Origin: Thermococcus paralvinellae
GTDB lineage: Archaea; Methanobacteriota_B; Thermococci; Thermococcales; Thermococcaceae
Reading direction: 5' to 3'
Length of the DNA stretch: 8,321 nucleotides
Assembly: GCA_015662175.1 (NCBI GenBank)
Contig: DQUR01000147.1
Coordinates: 1-8,321 of the forward strand
Positions 1-7,048 of this stretch are shown here, in pieces. How positions within the stretch are numbered: the stretch's first letter is position 1; each line of letters starts with the position of its first letter. The notes beneath the pieces were generated by a model that worked only from the letters and a program-made list of their open reading frames with translations, had not been told where the DNA came from and made no database searches. The translations under genes and the position numbers were made by a program.

Positions 1-1
1 A

Positions 2-52
2 CTCAACCTTGACGATGAGAGAAGGAAAAAGATAATTGCGAGGAGGGCTTGA
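2..52 (+). CDS. rpl24: Ribosomal protein uL24 (L24), C-terminal fragment
   Basis: Only the last 16 codons and the stop lie in the window; the gene is cut by the left edge. The frame reads [16 protein letters not shown] and ends in TGA at 50-52. A basic, helical tail of this kind (LNL-DERRKKI) is what I recall at the C-terminus of thermococcal uL24, and rpl24 is the gene that precedes rps4e in archaeal spc-type operons, so sequence and position agree. uL24 is an assembly-initiating protein of the 50S subunit that binds 23S rRNA. The last codons also contain the Shine-Dalgarno of the next gene, GGAGGG at 42-47, so the two genes are likely translationally coupled. The call depends on a short tail and on context, so it is good but not certain. 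Confidence 0.8.
   Translation, partial: LNLDDERRKKIIARRA
42..47 (+). promoter_or_regulatory. Shine-Dalgarno for rps4e, inside the end of rpl24
   Basis: GGAGGG lies within the last codons of rpl24, 7 nt before the ATG at 55. It decides the rps4e start at 55 over the in-frame TTG at 49, which would leave almost no spacing to this site. Confidence 0.75.
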
Positions 53-54
53 TC

Positions 55-801
55 ATGGCAAGGAAAGGTGCTAAGAAGCATTTAAAGAGACTCGCCGCCC
101 CAACTCAGTGGTATATTGAGAGAAAAACCTACAAGTGGGCTGTGAGACCAAGGCCAGGGCCACACAACATGAAAACCTCAATTCCGCTCATATACATCGT
201 TAGGGACTATCTTGGCTATGCAAAGACGGCAAGAGAGGCGAGGAAGATACTCAACGAGGGTAAAGTCCTTGTGGATGGGAAGGTAAGAAAGGACTACAAG
301 TTTCCCGTGGGGATCATGGACGTAATCTCAATTCCAGAGACCGGCGAGCATTACAGGGTTTTGCCAAACAGAATTGGTAAGCTTATCCTTCATCCAATAG
401 ACGAGGAAGAGGCTAAGGTAAAGCCACTCAGGATTAACAGGAAGATCATGGTCAAAGGGGGAAACCTCCAGCTCGGATTCCATGATGGAACCAACTACCT
501 TGTAAAGCTCAGCTCACTCACGGATGAACTCAAAGACCGCTTTAAAACCTCAGACACGGTTCTCATGAAAATGCCAGAGAGGGAAATCATTGAGGTGCTC
601 CCCTTTGAAATCGGTGCATACGTATTCGTTACACAGGGTAAGAACGTTGCAAGAATCGGTAAGATAGTTGAGGTCAGACACTTCCCCGCAGGCTGGCCGG
701 ATGTCGTCACAATTGAAGACCAAGAAGGAGAGCTCTTTGACACACTCAAAGAGTATGCCTTCGTTATTGGAAAGGACAAACCAGAGATCTCACTGCCATG
801 A
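55..801 (+). CDS. rps4e: Ribosomal protein eS4 (S4e), small subunit
   Basis: eS4 is a 30S ribosomal protein found in archaea and eukaryotes but not bacteria; it binds 16S rRNA. The 248-residue product begins [16 protein letters not shown], the strongly conserved eS4 N-terminus ([17 protein letters not shown] in eukaryotes). An S4 RNA-binding domain follows at about residues 43-105 ([20 protein letters not shown], then the [10 protein letters not shown] loop). A central eS4 domain spans about 115-180, and a KOW-like segment about 187-220 ([13 protein letters not shown]). Length is close to the approximately 243 residues usual in Thermococcales. I chose ATG 55 because the family starts MARKG and GGAGGG at 42-47 is well spaced; a TTG at 49 is in frame but poor. 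It starts 2 nt after the rpl24 stop, and its own stop forms part of the ribosome binding site of rpl5. Confidence 0.97.
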   Translation: MARKGAKKHLKRLAAPTQWYIERKTYKWAVRPRPGPHNMKTSIPLIYIVRDYLGYAKTAREARKILNEGKVLVDGKVRKDYKFPVGIMDVISIPETGEHYRVLPNRIGKLILHPIDEEEAKVKPLRINRKIMVKGGNLQLGFHDGTNYLVKLSSLTDELKDRFKTSDTVLMKMPEREIIEVLPFEIGAYVFVTQGKNVARIGKIVEVRHFPAGWPDVVTIEDQEGELFDTLKEYAFVIGKDKPEISLP

Positions 802-805
802 GGTG
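799..805 (+). promoter_or_regulatory. Fused stop/Shine-Dalgarno TGAGGTG between rps4e and rpl5
   Basis: The rps4e stop TGA (799-801) runs directly into AGGTG, which pairs with the CACCU core of the archaeal 16S 3' end. The rpl5 ATG follows 7 nt later at 813. An out-of-frame ATG at 808 lies between them but reaches a stop after three codons (M-G-W). Confidence 0.8.
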
Positions 806-812
806 AAATGGG

Positions 813-1364
813 ATGGTAGCAAATAGGGAGCAGATTTTAGCTGATTGGGAAGCTCATCCGATGAGAAGGCCAAGGATAGCCAAAGTTACAATTAACATTG
901 GCGTTGGCGAGAGTGGGGAGAGGTTAACCAAAGCAGAGACCATGCTCCAGCAACTCGTTGGGCAAAAACCAATTAGGAGGAGGGCAAAGAAGACGAACAG
1001 GGACTTTGGGATTAGAAGGGGAGAACCAATAGCTGTAAAGGTTACGCTTAGAGGGAAGAAGGCCTATGAGATGCTCAAGAGACTTCTAGCAGGGGTTGAC
1101 AACAAGCTAAAGGCTTCAAGCTTTGATGAACACGGAAACGTTTGCTTTGGTATTGACGAGCACATAAACATTCCGGGCGTTGAATACGATCCAGAAATCG
1201 GTATCTTCGGTATGGACGTATGTGTAACACTTGAAAGGCCAGGATTTAGGGTTGCAAGGAGGAGGAGAAGAAGAGCGAAGATACCCACAAGGCACAAGCT
1301 CACAAAGGAAGAGGGGATGGTTTTCATGCAGGAAGAGTTTGGCGTTGAGATTGTGGAGGGATAA
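813..1364 (+). CDS. rpl5: Ribosomal protein uL5 (L5)
   Basis: uL5 is a universal 50S protein of the central protuberance that binds 5S rRNA and contacts P-site tRNA and the small subunit. The 183-residue product shows the archaeal hallmarks: [20 protein letters not shown] at about 12-31, [11 protein letters not shown] just after, the [20 protein letters not shown] rRNA-binding stretch at 51-70, and the conserved [20 protein letters not shown] segment at 117-136, followed by a very basic [13 protein letters not shown] patch. Archaeal uL5 is about 185 residues, so this is full length. ATG 813 is preferred: it has AGGTGA at 801-806, and the nearby ATG 808 is in another frame and stops at once. 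The final codons carry the Shine-Dalgarno (GGAGGG, 1355-1360) for rps14, which begins 4 nt after the rpl5 stop. Confidence 0.97.
   Translation: MVANREQILADWEAHPMRRPRIAKVTINIGVGESGERLTKAETMLQQLVGQKPIRRRAKKTNRDFGIRRGEPIAVKVTLRGKKAYEMLKRLLAGVDNKLKASSFDEHGNVCFGIDEHINIPGVEYDPEIGIFGMDVCVTLERPGFRVARRRRRRAKIPTRHKLTKEEGMVFMQEEFGVEIVEG
1355..1360 (+). promoter_or_regulatory. Shine-Dalgarno for rps14, inside the end of rpl5
   Basis: GGAGGG within the last codons of rpl5 sits 8 nt before ATG 1369. It supports the short 56-residue S14 start over a much longer in-frame extension reaching back to 1231, which would lie inside rpl5. Confidence 0.75.
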
Positions 1365-1368
1365 AAAG

Positions 1369-1539
1369 ATGGCCAAGGCGGATTACAATAGGAGAAAACC
1401 AAGGAGATTTGGTAAGGGCGCAAGAAGGTGTATCCGTTGCGGGCAGTTTGGACCAATAGTTAGAATCCATGGTCTTATGCTGTGCAGACACTGTTTTAGA
1501 GAGATAGCTCCAAAATTAGGATTTAGGAAATACGAGTGA
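1369..1539 (+). CDS. rps14: Ribosomal protein uS14 (S14), zinc-binding type
   Basis: uS14 is a 30S head protein near the decoding region. The 56-residue product [17 protein letters not shown]... contains the Cys4 zinc ribbon C21-x2-C24-x14-C39-x2-C42 (CIRC ... CRHC) and ends in the conserved archaeal tail [13 protein letters not shown]. Small, zinc-binding S14 (about 56 residues) is the archaeal and eukaryotic (RPS29) form. The frame stays open back to 1231 inside rpl5, but the conserved MAKADYN start and GGAGGG at 1355-1360 fix ATG 1369. It lies 4 nt after rpl5 and its TGA is fused to the Shine-Dalgarno of rps8. All four zinc ligands are present, so this is the C+ paralogue type. Confidence 0.97.
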   Translation: MAKADYNRRKPRRFGKGARRCIRCGQFGPIVRIHGLMLCRHCFREIAPKLGFRKYE

Positions 1540-1543
1540 GGTG
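1537..1543 (+). promoter_or_regulatory. Fused stop/Shine-Dalgarno TGAGGTG between rps14 and rps8
   Basis: The rps14 stop (1537-1539) is continuous with AGGTG; ATG of rps8 is at 1551, 7 nt after the last G. A second purine run, GAGGAG (1545-1550), abuts the ATG and is too close to serve as the site. Confidence 0.8.
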
Positions 1544-1550
1544 AGAGGAG

Positions 1551-1943
1551 ATGACCATACTTGATCCACTGGCAAATGCCCTATCACATATTACAAACAG
1601 TGAGAAAGTGGGAAAGAAAGAGGTATACATAAAGCCAGCCTCAAAGCTCATTGGAGAGGTTTTGAGGGTTATGCAGGAAAACGGCTACATCGGTGAATTT
1701 GAGTTCATTGACGACGGAAGGGCAGGAATATACAGGGTCCAGCTCATCGGCAAGATAAACAAAGCCGGTGCAATAAAGCCAAGATTTCCAGTTAAGGCGA
1801 GGGATTACGAGTACTGGGAGAAGAGATTCCTTCCGGCATTCGAGTTCGGAATACTGATAGTCTCAACGTCACAGGGTGTGATGACCCACAAGGAAGCAAG
1901 GGATAGGGGAATAGGTGGAAGGTTGATAGCCTACGTCTACTGA
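1551..1943 (+). CDS. rps8: Ribosomal protein uS8 (S8)
   Basis: uS8 binds helix 21 of 16S rRNA early in 30S assembly. The product is 130 residues, the normal archaeal length. It opens with the family N-terminus [20 protein letters not shown], has the first alpha/beta domain to about residue 60 ([20 protein letters not shown]), and ends with the second domain carrying the diagnostic STSQGVM motif at 105-111 and the [11 protein letters not shown] tail. In bacteria uS8 is also the translational repressor of its own (spc) operon by binding an rRNA-mimicking mRNA site near rplE. Feedback by uS8 is plausible here too, but I saw no clear rRNA-like hairpin. The start ATG 1551 is set by the TGAGGTG module just upstream. 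rpl6 follows after 10 nt. Confidence 0.98.
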   Translation: MTILDPLANALSHITNSEKVGKKEVYIKPASKLIGEVLRVMQENGYIGEFEFIDDGRAGIYRVQLIGKINKAGAIKPRFPVKARDYEYWEKRFLPAFEFGILIVSTSQGVMTHKEARDRGIGGRLIAYVY

Positions 1944-1947
1944 GGTG
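1941..1947 (+). promoter_or_regulatory. Fused stop/Shine-Dalgarno TGAGGTG between rps8 and rpl6
   Basis: The rps8 stop is 1941-1943; AGGTG ends at 1947, 6 nt before ATG 1954. The GTG inside this site is in frame with rpl6 and can be mistaken for its start codon. Confidence 0.8.
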
Positions 1948-1953
1948 AGAGGG

Positions 1954-2508
1954 ATGCCAGTCGATGCTTGGATAAGGGAGGAAATTGAGATCCCTGAAGG
2001 AGTGGAAGTCACCGTTGAAAATAACGTTGTCAAAGTGAAGGGACCAAAGGGAGAGCTTGAGAGGGAACTGAAGTATCCCGAAGTTAAGATATTCATGGAA
2101 GATGGAAAGGTTGTGATATACAAGGACTTTCCAAGAAAAAATGACATAGCAATTGTTAGAACATTCAAGGCCCACATAAACAACATGATTAAAGGCGTAA
2201 CAGAGGGCTTTACGTACAGGCTAAAGGTTGTCTACAGCCACTTCCCAATTACCGTTAAGGTTCAGGGGGACAAAGTCGTCATTGAGAACTTCCTCGGTGA
2301 AAAGGCTCCAAGGCTTGCTCAAATTTTGCCGGGAGTTAAAGTTAAGGTGAAGGGACAGGAAATTGTTGTTGAAGGAATCGACAAGGAGAAAGTTGGGCAA
2401 ACTGCCGCTAACATAGAACAGGCAACGAGGATTACAAAATGGGATAGAAGGGTATTCCAAGATGGGATTTACATTGTTGAGAAGGCTGGTAGGCCTATAA
2501 AGTTCTGA
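1954..2508 (+). CDS. rpl6: Ribosomal protein uL6 (L6)
   Basis: uL6 sits at the base of the 50S P-stalk near the sarcin-ricin loop, where elongation factors bind. The 184-residue product starts [17 protein letters not shown] and has two tandem copies of the L6 alpha/beta fold, about 1-90 and 91-184. The first contains [17 protein letters not shown]; the second contains [25 protein letters not shown]. The archaeal/eukaryotic signature [20 protein letters not shown] lies at about 147-166. Length is normal for the family. I chose ATG 1954 over the in-frame GTG 1945 because the family begins MPVDAW and because that GTG is part of the Shine-Dalgarno site itself. The stop TGA at 2506-2508 is in turn fused to the ribosome binding site of rpl32e. 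Confidence 0.98.
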   Translation: MPVDAWIREEIEIPEGVEVTVENNVVKVKGPKGELERELKYPEVKIFMEDGKVVIYKDFPRKNDIAIVRTFKAHINNMIKGVTEGFTYRLKVVYSHFPITVKVQGDKVVIENFLGEKAPRLAQILPGVKVKVKGQEIVVEGIDKEKVGQTAANIEQATRITKWDRRVFQDGIYIVEKAGRPIKF

Positions 2509-2512
2509 GGTG
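2506..2512 (+). promoter_or_regulatory. Fused stop/Shine-Dalgarno TGAGGTG between rpl6 and rpl32e
   Basis: The rpl6 stop (2506-2508) overlaps AGGTG (2508-2512); the ATG of rpl32e is 6 nt further on at 2519. Confidence 0.8.
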
Positions 2513-2518
2513 TGAGAA

Positions 2519-2899
2519 ATGAACGAGAAGGCGAGACTCCTTAGGATTAGGGCAAAGCTCAAGAGGAAGAAGCCAAGATTCCTCAGACAGGAGTGGTGGC
2601 GCTATCCGAAGTTCAAAAACAATCCGAAGTGGAGGAGACCAAAGGGAATTGACAGCAAGATGAGGCTCAAGAAGAAGGGCAAGCCGAGATCACCGAGCAT
2701 TGGATGGAGCTCACCCAGACTTGTTAGGGGATTGCATCCAAGCGGGTATGAGGAAGTGCTGGTTCATAACGTCAAGGAGCTTGAAGCCATCGACCCATTG
2801 AGACAGGTAGCGAGGATTGCAGGGACAGTTGGAAAGAAAAAGAGGCTCGTGATAATTGAGAGAGCAAAGGAGTTGGGTATTAAAGTGCTTAACGGGTGA
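2519..2899 (+). CDS. rpl32e: Ribosomal protein eL32 (L32e)
   Basis: eL32 is a large-subunit protein shared by archaea and eukaryotes and absent from bacteria; it binds 23S rRNA on the solvent side. The 126-residue product has a short basic N-terminal helix, then the conserved core [18 protein letters not shown] (about 17-34), [20 protein letters not shown], and [20 protein letters not shown] (60-79), and a C-terminal Rossmann-like segment ending [11 protein letters not shown]. These blocks are family-diagnostic. Its presence between rpl6 and rpl18 marks the operon as archaeal: in bacterial spc operons rpl18 follows rpl6 directly. The start ATG 2519 follows the rpl6 stop by 10 nt and has AGGTG at ideal spacing. 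Confidence 0.98.
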   Translation: MNEKARLLRIRAKLKRKKPRFLRQEWWRYPKFKNNPKWRRPKGIDSKMRLKKKGKPRSPSIGWSSPRLVRGLHPSGYEEVLVHNVKELEAIDPLRQVARIAGTVGKKKRLVIIERAKELGIKVLNG

Positions 2900-2903
2900 G
2901 GAT
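2897..2903 (+). promoter_or_regulatory. Variant stop/Shine-Dalgarno TGAGGAT between rpl32e and rpl19e
   Basis: The rpl32e stop (2897-2899) runs into GAGGAT. The site lies only about 3 nt from ATG 2905 but 9 nt from the in-frame ATG 2911, which makes the rpl19e start slightly ambiguous. Confidence 0.5.
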
Positions 2904-2904
2904 A

Positions 2905-3348
2905 ATGAGAATGCAGAGAAGAATTGCCGCCGAGATTTTAAAGTGTGGCGAGAACAGGATATGGATTGACCCCGAGAAAATTGAAGATGTCAAATCCGCA
3001 ATCACAAGGGAGGATATCAAGCGTTTAATAAAAGATGGGGTTATCAAGAAAAAGCCAATCAAGGGGCAGAGCACTTATAGGGCCAAGATAAGGCACGAGC
3101 AGAGGAAGAAGGGAAGACACAGGGGGCCGGGAAGCAGAAAGGGTAAGAAGACTGCAAGAATGGGCAAGAAGGAAAGGTGGATTGCAACCATCAGGGCATT
3201 GAGAAAAGAGCTCAGGAAGCTCAAGGCAGAGAAGAAGATAGACGTTCACACCTACAGGAGGTTATACATAAGGGCAAAAGGTGGGCAGTTCAAGAACAAG
3301 CACCAGCTCTACCTGTTCCTTGAAGAGAAGGGGATATTAAAAAGATAA
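2905..3348 (+). CDS. rpl19e: Ribosomal protein eL19 (L19e)
   Basis: eL19 is an archaeal/eukaryotic large-subunit protein; in archaea it lies near the tunnel exit and takes part in an inter-subunit bridge. The 147-residue product shows the family pattern: [20 protein letters not shown] near the N-terminus, [16 protein letters not shown] (about 33-48), the very basic linker [20 protein letters not shown] at 71-90, and a C-terminal helical part ending [15 protein letters not shown]. Three starts are in frame: GTG 2896 (overlapping the rpl32e stop as GTGA, no Shine-Dalgarno before it), ATG 2905 and ATG 2911. I chose 2905; 2911 has better spacing from GAGG and would remove two residues. No zinc or other cofactor motif is seen. 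rpl18 follows after 18 nt. Confidence 0.96.
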   Translation: MRMQRRIAAEILKCGENRIWIDPEKIEDVKSAITREDIKRLIKDGVIKKKPIKGQSTYRAKIRHEQRKKGRHRGPGSRKGKKTARMGKKERWIATIRALRKELRKLKAEKKIDVHTYRRLYIRAKGGQFKNKHQLYLFLEEKGILKR

Positions 3349-3366
3349 GAAGATGGGGGGATACAA

Positions 3367-3972
3367 ATGGCACACGGACCAAGATATAGGGTTCCATTCA
3401 GAAGGAGAAGGGAGGGCAAGACTGACTATCACAAGAGGCTCAAGCTCCTCAAATCAGGCAAGCCGAGGCTGGTGGTTAGAAAAACGCTCAACCATCACAT
3501 TGCCCAGATTGTTGTTTACGACCCAAAGGGTGACAGAACTCTGGTTTCAGCGCACACAAGGGAACTTATGAGAGATTTTGGCTGGAAGGGGCACGGAGGA
3601 AATACCCCAAGTGCCTACCTCTTGGGCCTGCTCATTGGCTATAAGGCGTTGCAGAGGGGCATAAGCGAGGCCATCCTTGACATAGGGTTGCACCCACCGA
3701 CAAAAGGCTCAAGCATCTTCGCTATCCTCAAAGGAGCGGTTGATGCTGGTTTAAACGTTCCACACAGCGAGGACATCTACCCGGAAGATTATAGAATCAA
3801 AGGGGAGAATATAGCCAAATACGCCAAGATGCTCAAGGAGGAAGATGAAGAGAAATACAGGAAGCAGTTTGGTGGTTACCTCCTTAAGGGTCTTGATCCG
3901 GAAAAGCTTCCCGAGCACTTTGAGGAGGTCAAGGCGAGAATAATCGAAAAGTTTGAGGGGGCGAGAGAATGA
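3367..3972 (+). CDS. rpl18: Ribosomal protein uL18 (L18), 5S rRNA-binding
   Basis: uL18 binds 5S rRNA together with uL5 and forms the central protuberance. At 201 residues it is the long archaeal/eukaryotic (RPL5-like) form, much larger than the roughly 120-residue bacterial protein. Seen in order: [20 protein letters not shown] at the N-terminus, [24 protein letters not shown] core, [20 protein letters not shown] at about 105-124, [20 protein letters not shown] to about 148, and an acidic helical C-terminal extension. The 18-nt leader has a G-run, GGGGGGAT (3355-3362), as a weak Shine-Dalgarno 4 nt from the ATG. An out-of-frame ATG at 3353 opens a 72-codon reading frame that I regard as spurious. 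The last codons overlap rps5 by ATGA (3969-3972), so the two are probably translationally coupled. Confidence 0.97.
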   Translation: MAHGPRYRVPFRRRREGKTDYHKRLKLLKSGKPRLVVRKTLNHHIAQIVVYDPKGDRTLVSAHTRELMRDFGWKGHGGNTPSAYLLGLLIGYKALQRGISEAILDIGLHPPTKGSSIFAILKGAVDAGLNVPHSEDIYPEDYRIKGENIAKYAKMLKEEDEEKYRKQFGGYLLKGLDPEKLPEHFEEVKARIIEKFEGARE

Positions 3973-4676
3973 GCCAGGAGTGGAGGGAATACGCTCAAAG
4001 GGTATTGGAGGAATGGCAGCCCAAAACCAAGTTGGGCATGCTCGTTAAGGAAGGACAAATTACCGACATTCACGAGATCTTCAGAAAGGGTTACCAGATC
4101 AAGGAGCCGGAAATTGTTGACGTCTTGTTGCCTGAGGTCAATGCAAGGGAAAACCAACAGGTCCTTGACATTGCTTTAACAGTTAGAATGACCGATAGCG
4201 GTAGGAGGGTGAGATTCAGGGTTCTGGCAGCGGTTGGTAACAGGGATGGCTATGTTGGACTGGGCATTGGCCATGGAAAGGAAGTGGGTATAGCCATCAG
4301 AAAAGCAATAAACTACGCCAAGATGAACATCATTGAGATCAAAAGGGGCTGTGGTTCATGGGAGTGCAGGTGTAGAAGACCCCACTCAGTTCCATTCACC
4401 GTTGAAGGAAAAGAGGGAAGCGTAAGGGTTAAGCTCATACCGGGGCCGAGGGGTCTTGGACTTGTCATCGGTGACGTCGGTAAAAAGATACTGACCCTGG
4501 CAGGAGTTAAGGACGTATGGTCGCAGAGCTTCGGCGAGACGAGAACGACAGTTAACTTCGCAAAGGCAGTGTTTGATGCACTCTACAACACCAACAGGGT
4601 TGCCATTAAGCCTGAGATGATTGAAAAGTACGGTATAATAGTGGGTAGGGAAATGCCACAGAGCTTTGAACTGTGA
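3969..4676 (+). CDS. rps5: Ribosomal protein uS5 (S5)
   Basis: uS5 lies at the mRNA entrance of the 30S subunit and affects decoding accuracy and mRNA unwinding. The 235-residue product is the archaeal/eukaryotic (RPS2-like) form. It has an N-terminal extension (to about 55), the double-stranded RNA-binding fold with [20 protein letters not shown] and [20 protein letters not shown] (about 75-114), and the C-terminal domain with [20 protein letters not shown] (151-170) and [18 protein letters not shown] cysteine cluster C128, C133, C135 with nearby H139 ([13 protein letters not shown]) looks like a possible metal site; I recall this motif as widespread in archaeal uS5. The start ATG overlaps the rpl18 stop by 4 nt, with GAGGGG at 3955-3960 inside rpl18 as its Shine-Dalgarno. 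rpl30 follows after 11 nt. Confidence 0.98.
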   Translation: MSQEWREYAQRVLEEWQPKTKLGMLVKEGQITDIHEIFRKGYQIKEPEIVDVLLPEVNARENQQVLDIALTVRMTDSGRRVRFRVLAAVGNRDGYVGLGIGHGKEVGIAIRKAINYAKMNIIEIKRGCGSWECRCRRPHSVPFTVEGKEGSVRVKLIPGPRGLGLVIGDVGKKILTLAGVKDVWSQSFGETRTTVNFAKAVFDALYNTNRVAIKPEMIEKYGIIVGREMPQSFEL

Positions 4677-4680
4677 GGTG
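4674..4680 (+). promoter_or_regulatory. Fused stop/Shine-Dalgarno TGAGGTG between rps5 and rpl30
   Basis: The rps5 stop is 4674-4676 and AGGTGAG continues to 4682; the rpl30 ATG is at 4688, 7 nt after AGGTG. Confidence 0.8.
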
Positions 4681-4687
4681 AGCAAAG

Positions 4688-5155
4688 ATGACAAAGGTAG
4701 CGATAATTAGGGTTAGAGGAAGGGTTGGAGTTAAGAGACCAGTAAAGGACACGCTGTCAATGCTCAGGCTTCACAGGGTTAATCACCTAGTCATAGTTGA
4801 TGACACACCAAGCTACAGGGGGATGATCCAGAAGGCAAAGGACTACATCACGTGGGGCGAGATTGATGCGGAAACACTTGCGAAGCTTATTAGAAAAAGG
4901 GGCAGGTTAATTGGGAACAAGAGGGTTACGGATGAGTACGTTCAGGAAAAGCTTGGAATGACAATTGAAGAGTTTGCCGAAAAGGTCATTAACGGGGAGA
5001 TGAAGCTTAGTGATCTGCCAAACCTTAAGCCGGTCTTCAGGCTTCACCCGCCAAGGGGTGGCTTCAAGGGAAGCAAAAAGAGGACATTCAAAGAGGGAGG
5101 AGCCTTAGGTTATAGGGGCGAGAAAATTAACGAGCTTATAGAGAGAATGCTGTGA
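4688..5155 (+). CDS. rpl30: Ribosomal protein uL30 (L30), long archaeal form
   Basis: uL30 is a 50S protein on the solvent side of domain II of 23S rRNA. The 155-residue product is the archaeal/eukaryotic (RPL7-like) type; bacterial L30 has only about 60 residues, which match the first domain here. N-terminal ferredoxin-like domain: [20 protein letters not shown], then [20 protein letters not shown] (24-43). The extension at about 44-155 includes [20 protein letters not shown] and the conserved [20 protein letters not shown] (115-134), ending [13 protein letters not shown]. The start ATG 4688 follows AGGTGAG at good spacing. In bacteria rpmD likewise lies between rpsE and rplO, so the order is ancestral. 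Its TGA is fused to the rpl15 ribosome binding site. Confidence 0.98.
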   Translation: MTKVAIIRVRGRVGVKRPVKDTLSMLRLHRVNHLVIVDDTPSYRGMIQKAKDYITWGEIDAETLAKLIRKRGRLIGNKRVTDEYVQEKLGMTIEEFAEKVINGEMKLSDLPNLKPVFRLHPPRGGFKGSKKRTFKEGGALGYRGEKINELIERML

Positions 5156-5159
5156 GGTG
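5153..5159 (+). promoter_or_regulatory. Fused stop/Shine-Dalgarno TGAGGTG between rpl30 and rpl15
   Basis: The rpl30 stop is 5153-5155; AGGTG ends 6 nt before ATG 5166. The embedded GTG (5157) is in frame with rpl15 and mimics a start codon. Confidence 0.8.
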
Positions 5160-5165
5160 CCTGCG

Positions 5166-5615
5166 ATGATTAGGAGAAGAAAAAAGGTAAGAAAGCTCCG
5201 TGGTTCCCACACCCATGGCTGGGGATGTAAGAAGAAGCACAGGGGTGGGGGCCACAAAGGCGGTAGAGGGATGGCTGGGACAGGAAAGAGGAACAAAACA
5301 AAATGGACCTGGACTATCAAATACATGCCCGACCACCTCGGTAAGAGAGGATTCAGCAGACCAAAGGCTGTTCAGAGAGAGGTCGTAGCGGTTAATCTAA
5401 AGTTCATTGACGAACACTTGGATGAGCTCATGCAAATGGGAATTGCATATGAAGAGAACGGAAAGATCATCGTTGATACAACCCAGTTCGCTGACAAAGT
5501 TTTGGGAACAGGAAAGCTAACAAAGCCCCTGGTTATTAAAGCTTATGCCTTCTCCCCCAAGGCCCAGGAAAAGATTAAAGCGGCAGGGGGAGAGGCAATC
5601 CTCATCTCCCTTTAA
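5166..5615 (+). CDS. rpl15: Ribosomal protein uL15 (L15)
   Basis: uL15 is a 50S protein with a long extension that threads through 23S rRNA. The 149-residue product starts [20 protein letters not shown] and continues with the Gly/Lys/Arg-rich rRNA-binding tail ([20 protein letters not shown], 27-46). [10 protein letters not shown] follows, then the globular C-terminal domain with [20 protein letters not shown] (103-122) and the L15 signature region ending [14 protein letters not shown]. Archaeal/eukaryotic RPL27A-type features ([17 protein letters not shown]) are clear. ATG 5166 is preferred over the in-frame GTG 5157 because the family starts [13 protein letters not shown] and the GTG belongs to the Shine-Dalgarno. 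The gene ends with TAA, and secY follows after 18 nt without the fused stop/Shine-Dalgarno module used upstream. Confidence 0.98.
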   Translation: MIRRRKKVRKLRGSHTHGWGCKKKHRGGGHKGGRGMAGTGKRNKTKWTWTIKYMPDHLGKRGFSRPKAVQREVVAVNLKFIDEHLDELMQMGIAYEENGKIIVDTTQFADKVLGTGKLTKPLVIKAYAFSPKAQEKIKAAGGEAILISL

Positions 5616-5633
5616 TTTTAGTGGGTGTTGCTC

Positions 5634-7022
5634 ATGGGTGCAAGGGATATAATTTATGCATTGGAGAAATGGTTTCCAGAGATTGAAAGACCGAAGAGAC
5701 ACGTGCCCTTAAAAGAAAGGTTTGCCTGGACAGGGATTGTACTGTTGTTGTATTTCATTCTGTCAGAGATTCCACTGTTTGGTCTGCCACCGACCGTTCA
5801 GGACTATTTCGCAACACTGAGAGTTGTCCTCGCGGGTAAGAGTGGTAGTATACTCACGTTGGGTATAGGTCCCATAGTCACCGCTGGAATCATCATGCAG
5901 CTTTTGGTTGGTTCTGAGATACTGAAGCTCGACTTATCAAATCCGGAGGATAGGAAATTTTATCAGGCACTGCAAAGGGTATTCGCGGTATTCATGTGTT
6001 TCTTTGAGGCCGCCATCTATGTGTTGGCCGGTGCATTTGGAAACCCGGCGTTGGGGATAAAGATCATCCTAATCCTTCAACTTGCACTTGGTGGAATCCT
6101 CCTTATAATCATGGATGAGCTTGTAAGCAAATGGGGAATCGGGAGTGGTATTAGTCTGTTCATCGCTGCCGGTGTTTCACAGACTATAATCACGAGTGCA
6201 TTAAATCCTTTAACTACACCTCAGGTAATTGATCCCCTCACAGGAAAGCCTGCAATAATTGGTGCAATTCCTGCATTTATTCAGCATTTGATCCATGGTG
6301 ACCTGATGGGTGGCTTTTACAGGGGAAACCTGCCGGATATGAGTAATGTACTGGCAACATTGATTGTATTTCTGATCGCTGTTTATTTAGAGAGTATGCG
6401 GGTTGAAATTCCACTCAGCTATGGAAGAGTTACGGTCAGGGGAAGGTATCCAATCAGATTCATGTACGTTTCAAACATCCCAATAATCTTGACCTTTGCA
6501 CTCTACGCTAACATTCAGCTTTGGGCGAGGTTGCTGCAGAGACTTGGATATCCAATCCTAGGACAATTTGATCCCCAGACGGGTGCCGCAATTTCAGGAT
6601 TTGTTAGGTATACAATTCCTCCAAGGGATATTTTCCATGTCATATCTGACCCGATGAGGGCATTGATCTATGCAGTCATGACCATCTTCTGGTCTTTGGT
6701 CTTTGGGTTCCTCTGGGTTGAGCTCACGGGTTTGGATGCAAAAAGCATAGCCAGACAGTTGCAAAGAGCGGGCCTCCAAATTCCAGGGTTTAGAAGGGAC
6801 CCAAGAATCCTTGAGAGGGTGTTGCAGAGGTACATCCCATACGTCACCTTCTGGGGTTCGTTCACACTGGCAGTGGTTGCAGTGTTGGCGGACTTTCTTG
6901 GTGCACTGGGAACTGGAACCGGAATACTGCTGACAGTTGGCATACTTTACAGATTCTACGAGGAGATAGCGAGGGAACAAGTAAGTGAAATGTTCCCAAT
7001 GCTTCGCAGGTTCTTTGGTTAA
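5634..7022 (+). CDS. secY: Protein translocase channel subunit SecY (Sec61 alpha)
   Basis: SecY forms the protein-conducting channel of the plasma membrane with SecE and SecG/Sec61beta. The 462-residue product has ten hydrophobic segments, at about 32-51, 74-93, 113-134, 142-162, 171-190, 236-254, 276-294, 342-363, 400-420 and 423-440. The first SecY signature, [20 protein letters not shown], is in TM2 (77-96); the second, [15 protein letters not shown], precedes TM5 (167-181). The basic cytosolic loops that dock on the ribosome are visible: [20 protein letters not shown] (254-273) and the TM8-9 loop with [20 protein letters not shown] (371-390). The large TM5-6 extracellular stretch (about 190-235) fits the archaeal type. 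In-frame GTG 5625 and TTG 5628 exist, but ATG 5634 matches the family start MGARD and has GGTG 7 nt upstream. The gene closes the ribosomal-protein run. Confidence 0.98.
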   Translation: MGARDIIYALEKWFPEIERPKRHVPLKERFAWTGIVLLLYFILSEIPLFGLPPTVQDYFATLRVVLAGKSGSILTLGIGPIVTAGIIMQLLVGSEILKLDLSNPEDRKFYQALQRVFAVFMCFFEAAIYVLAGAFGNPALGIKIILILQLALGGILLIIMDELVSKWGIGSGISLFIAAGVSQTIITSALNPLTTPQVIDPLTGKPAIIGAIPAFIQHLIHGDLMGGFYRGNLPDMSNVLATLIVFLIAVYLESMRVEIPLSYGRVTVRGRYPIRFMYVSNIPIILTFALYANIQLWARLLQRLGYPILGQFDPQTGAAISGFVRYTIPPRDIFHVISDPMRALIYAVMTIFWSLVFGFLWVELTGLDAKSIARQLQRAGLQIPGFRRDPRILERVLQRYIPYVTFWGSFTLAVVAVLADFLGALGTGTGILLTVGILYRFYEEIAREQVSEMFPMLRRFFG

Positions 7023-7033
7023 CACTCTTTTCC

Positions 7034-7048
7034 AAAAAATCTTTTAAA
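7034..7048 (+). promoter_or_regulatory. Predicted archaeal promoter (BRE/TATA) for adk
   Basis: A purine-rich AAAAAAT (7034-7040) followed by TTTTAAA (7042-7048) fits the BRE plus TATA pattern of Thermococcales. Transcription would be expected about 24-26 nt downstream, near 7070, giving a leader of about 10 nt before ATG 7081. It lies in the 58-nt secY-adk gap, the widest gap in the window. Based on pattern only. Confidence 0.6.

Noticed and set aside
1231..1368. N-terminal extension of S14 into rpl5
   Set aside because: The frame is open but the sequence is the out-of-frame reading of rpl5; the family starts MAKADYN and a good Shine-Dalgarno precedes ATG 1369.
1792..2186. Overlapping minus-strand reading frames opposite rps8/rpl6
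   Set aside because: Leu/Ser/Pro/Phe-rich products typical of the complement of Lys/Glu-rich genes; the sense strand is fully explained.
3353..3571. 72-codon + strand reading frame overlapping the start of rpl18
   Set aside because: Out of frame with rpl18, no Shine-Dalgarno before its ATG, no recognisable sequence; it is a shadow of a well-supported gene.
5611..5633. TTTAATTTTA as a secY promoter
   Set aside because: TATA-like, but a start about 25 nt downstream would fall past ATG 5634, and the bases include the rpl15 stop; more likely an operon-internal A/T-rich spacer.
6594..7025. 143-codon minus-strand reading frame antisense to secY
   Set aside because: Composition rich in Cys, His, Trp and Gln, unlike the neighbours, with no binding site or family match; it mirrors the secY codons.
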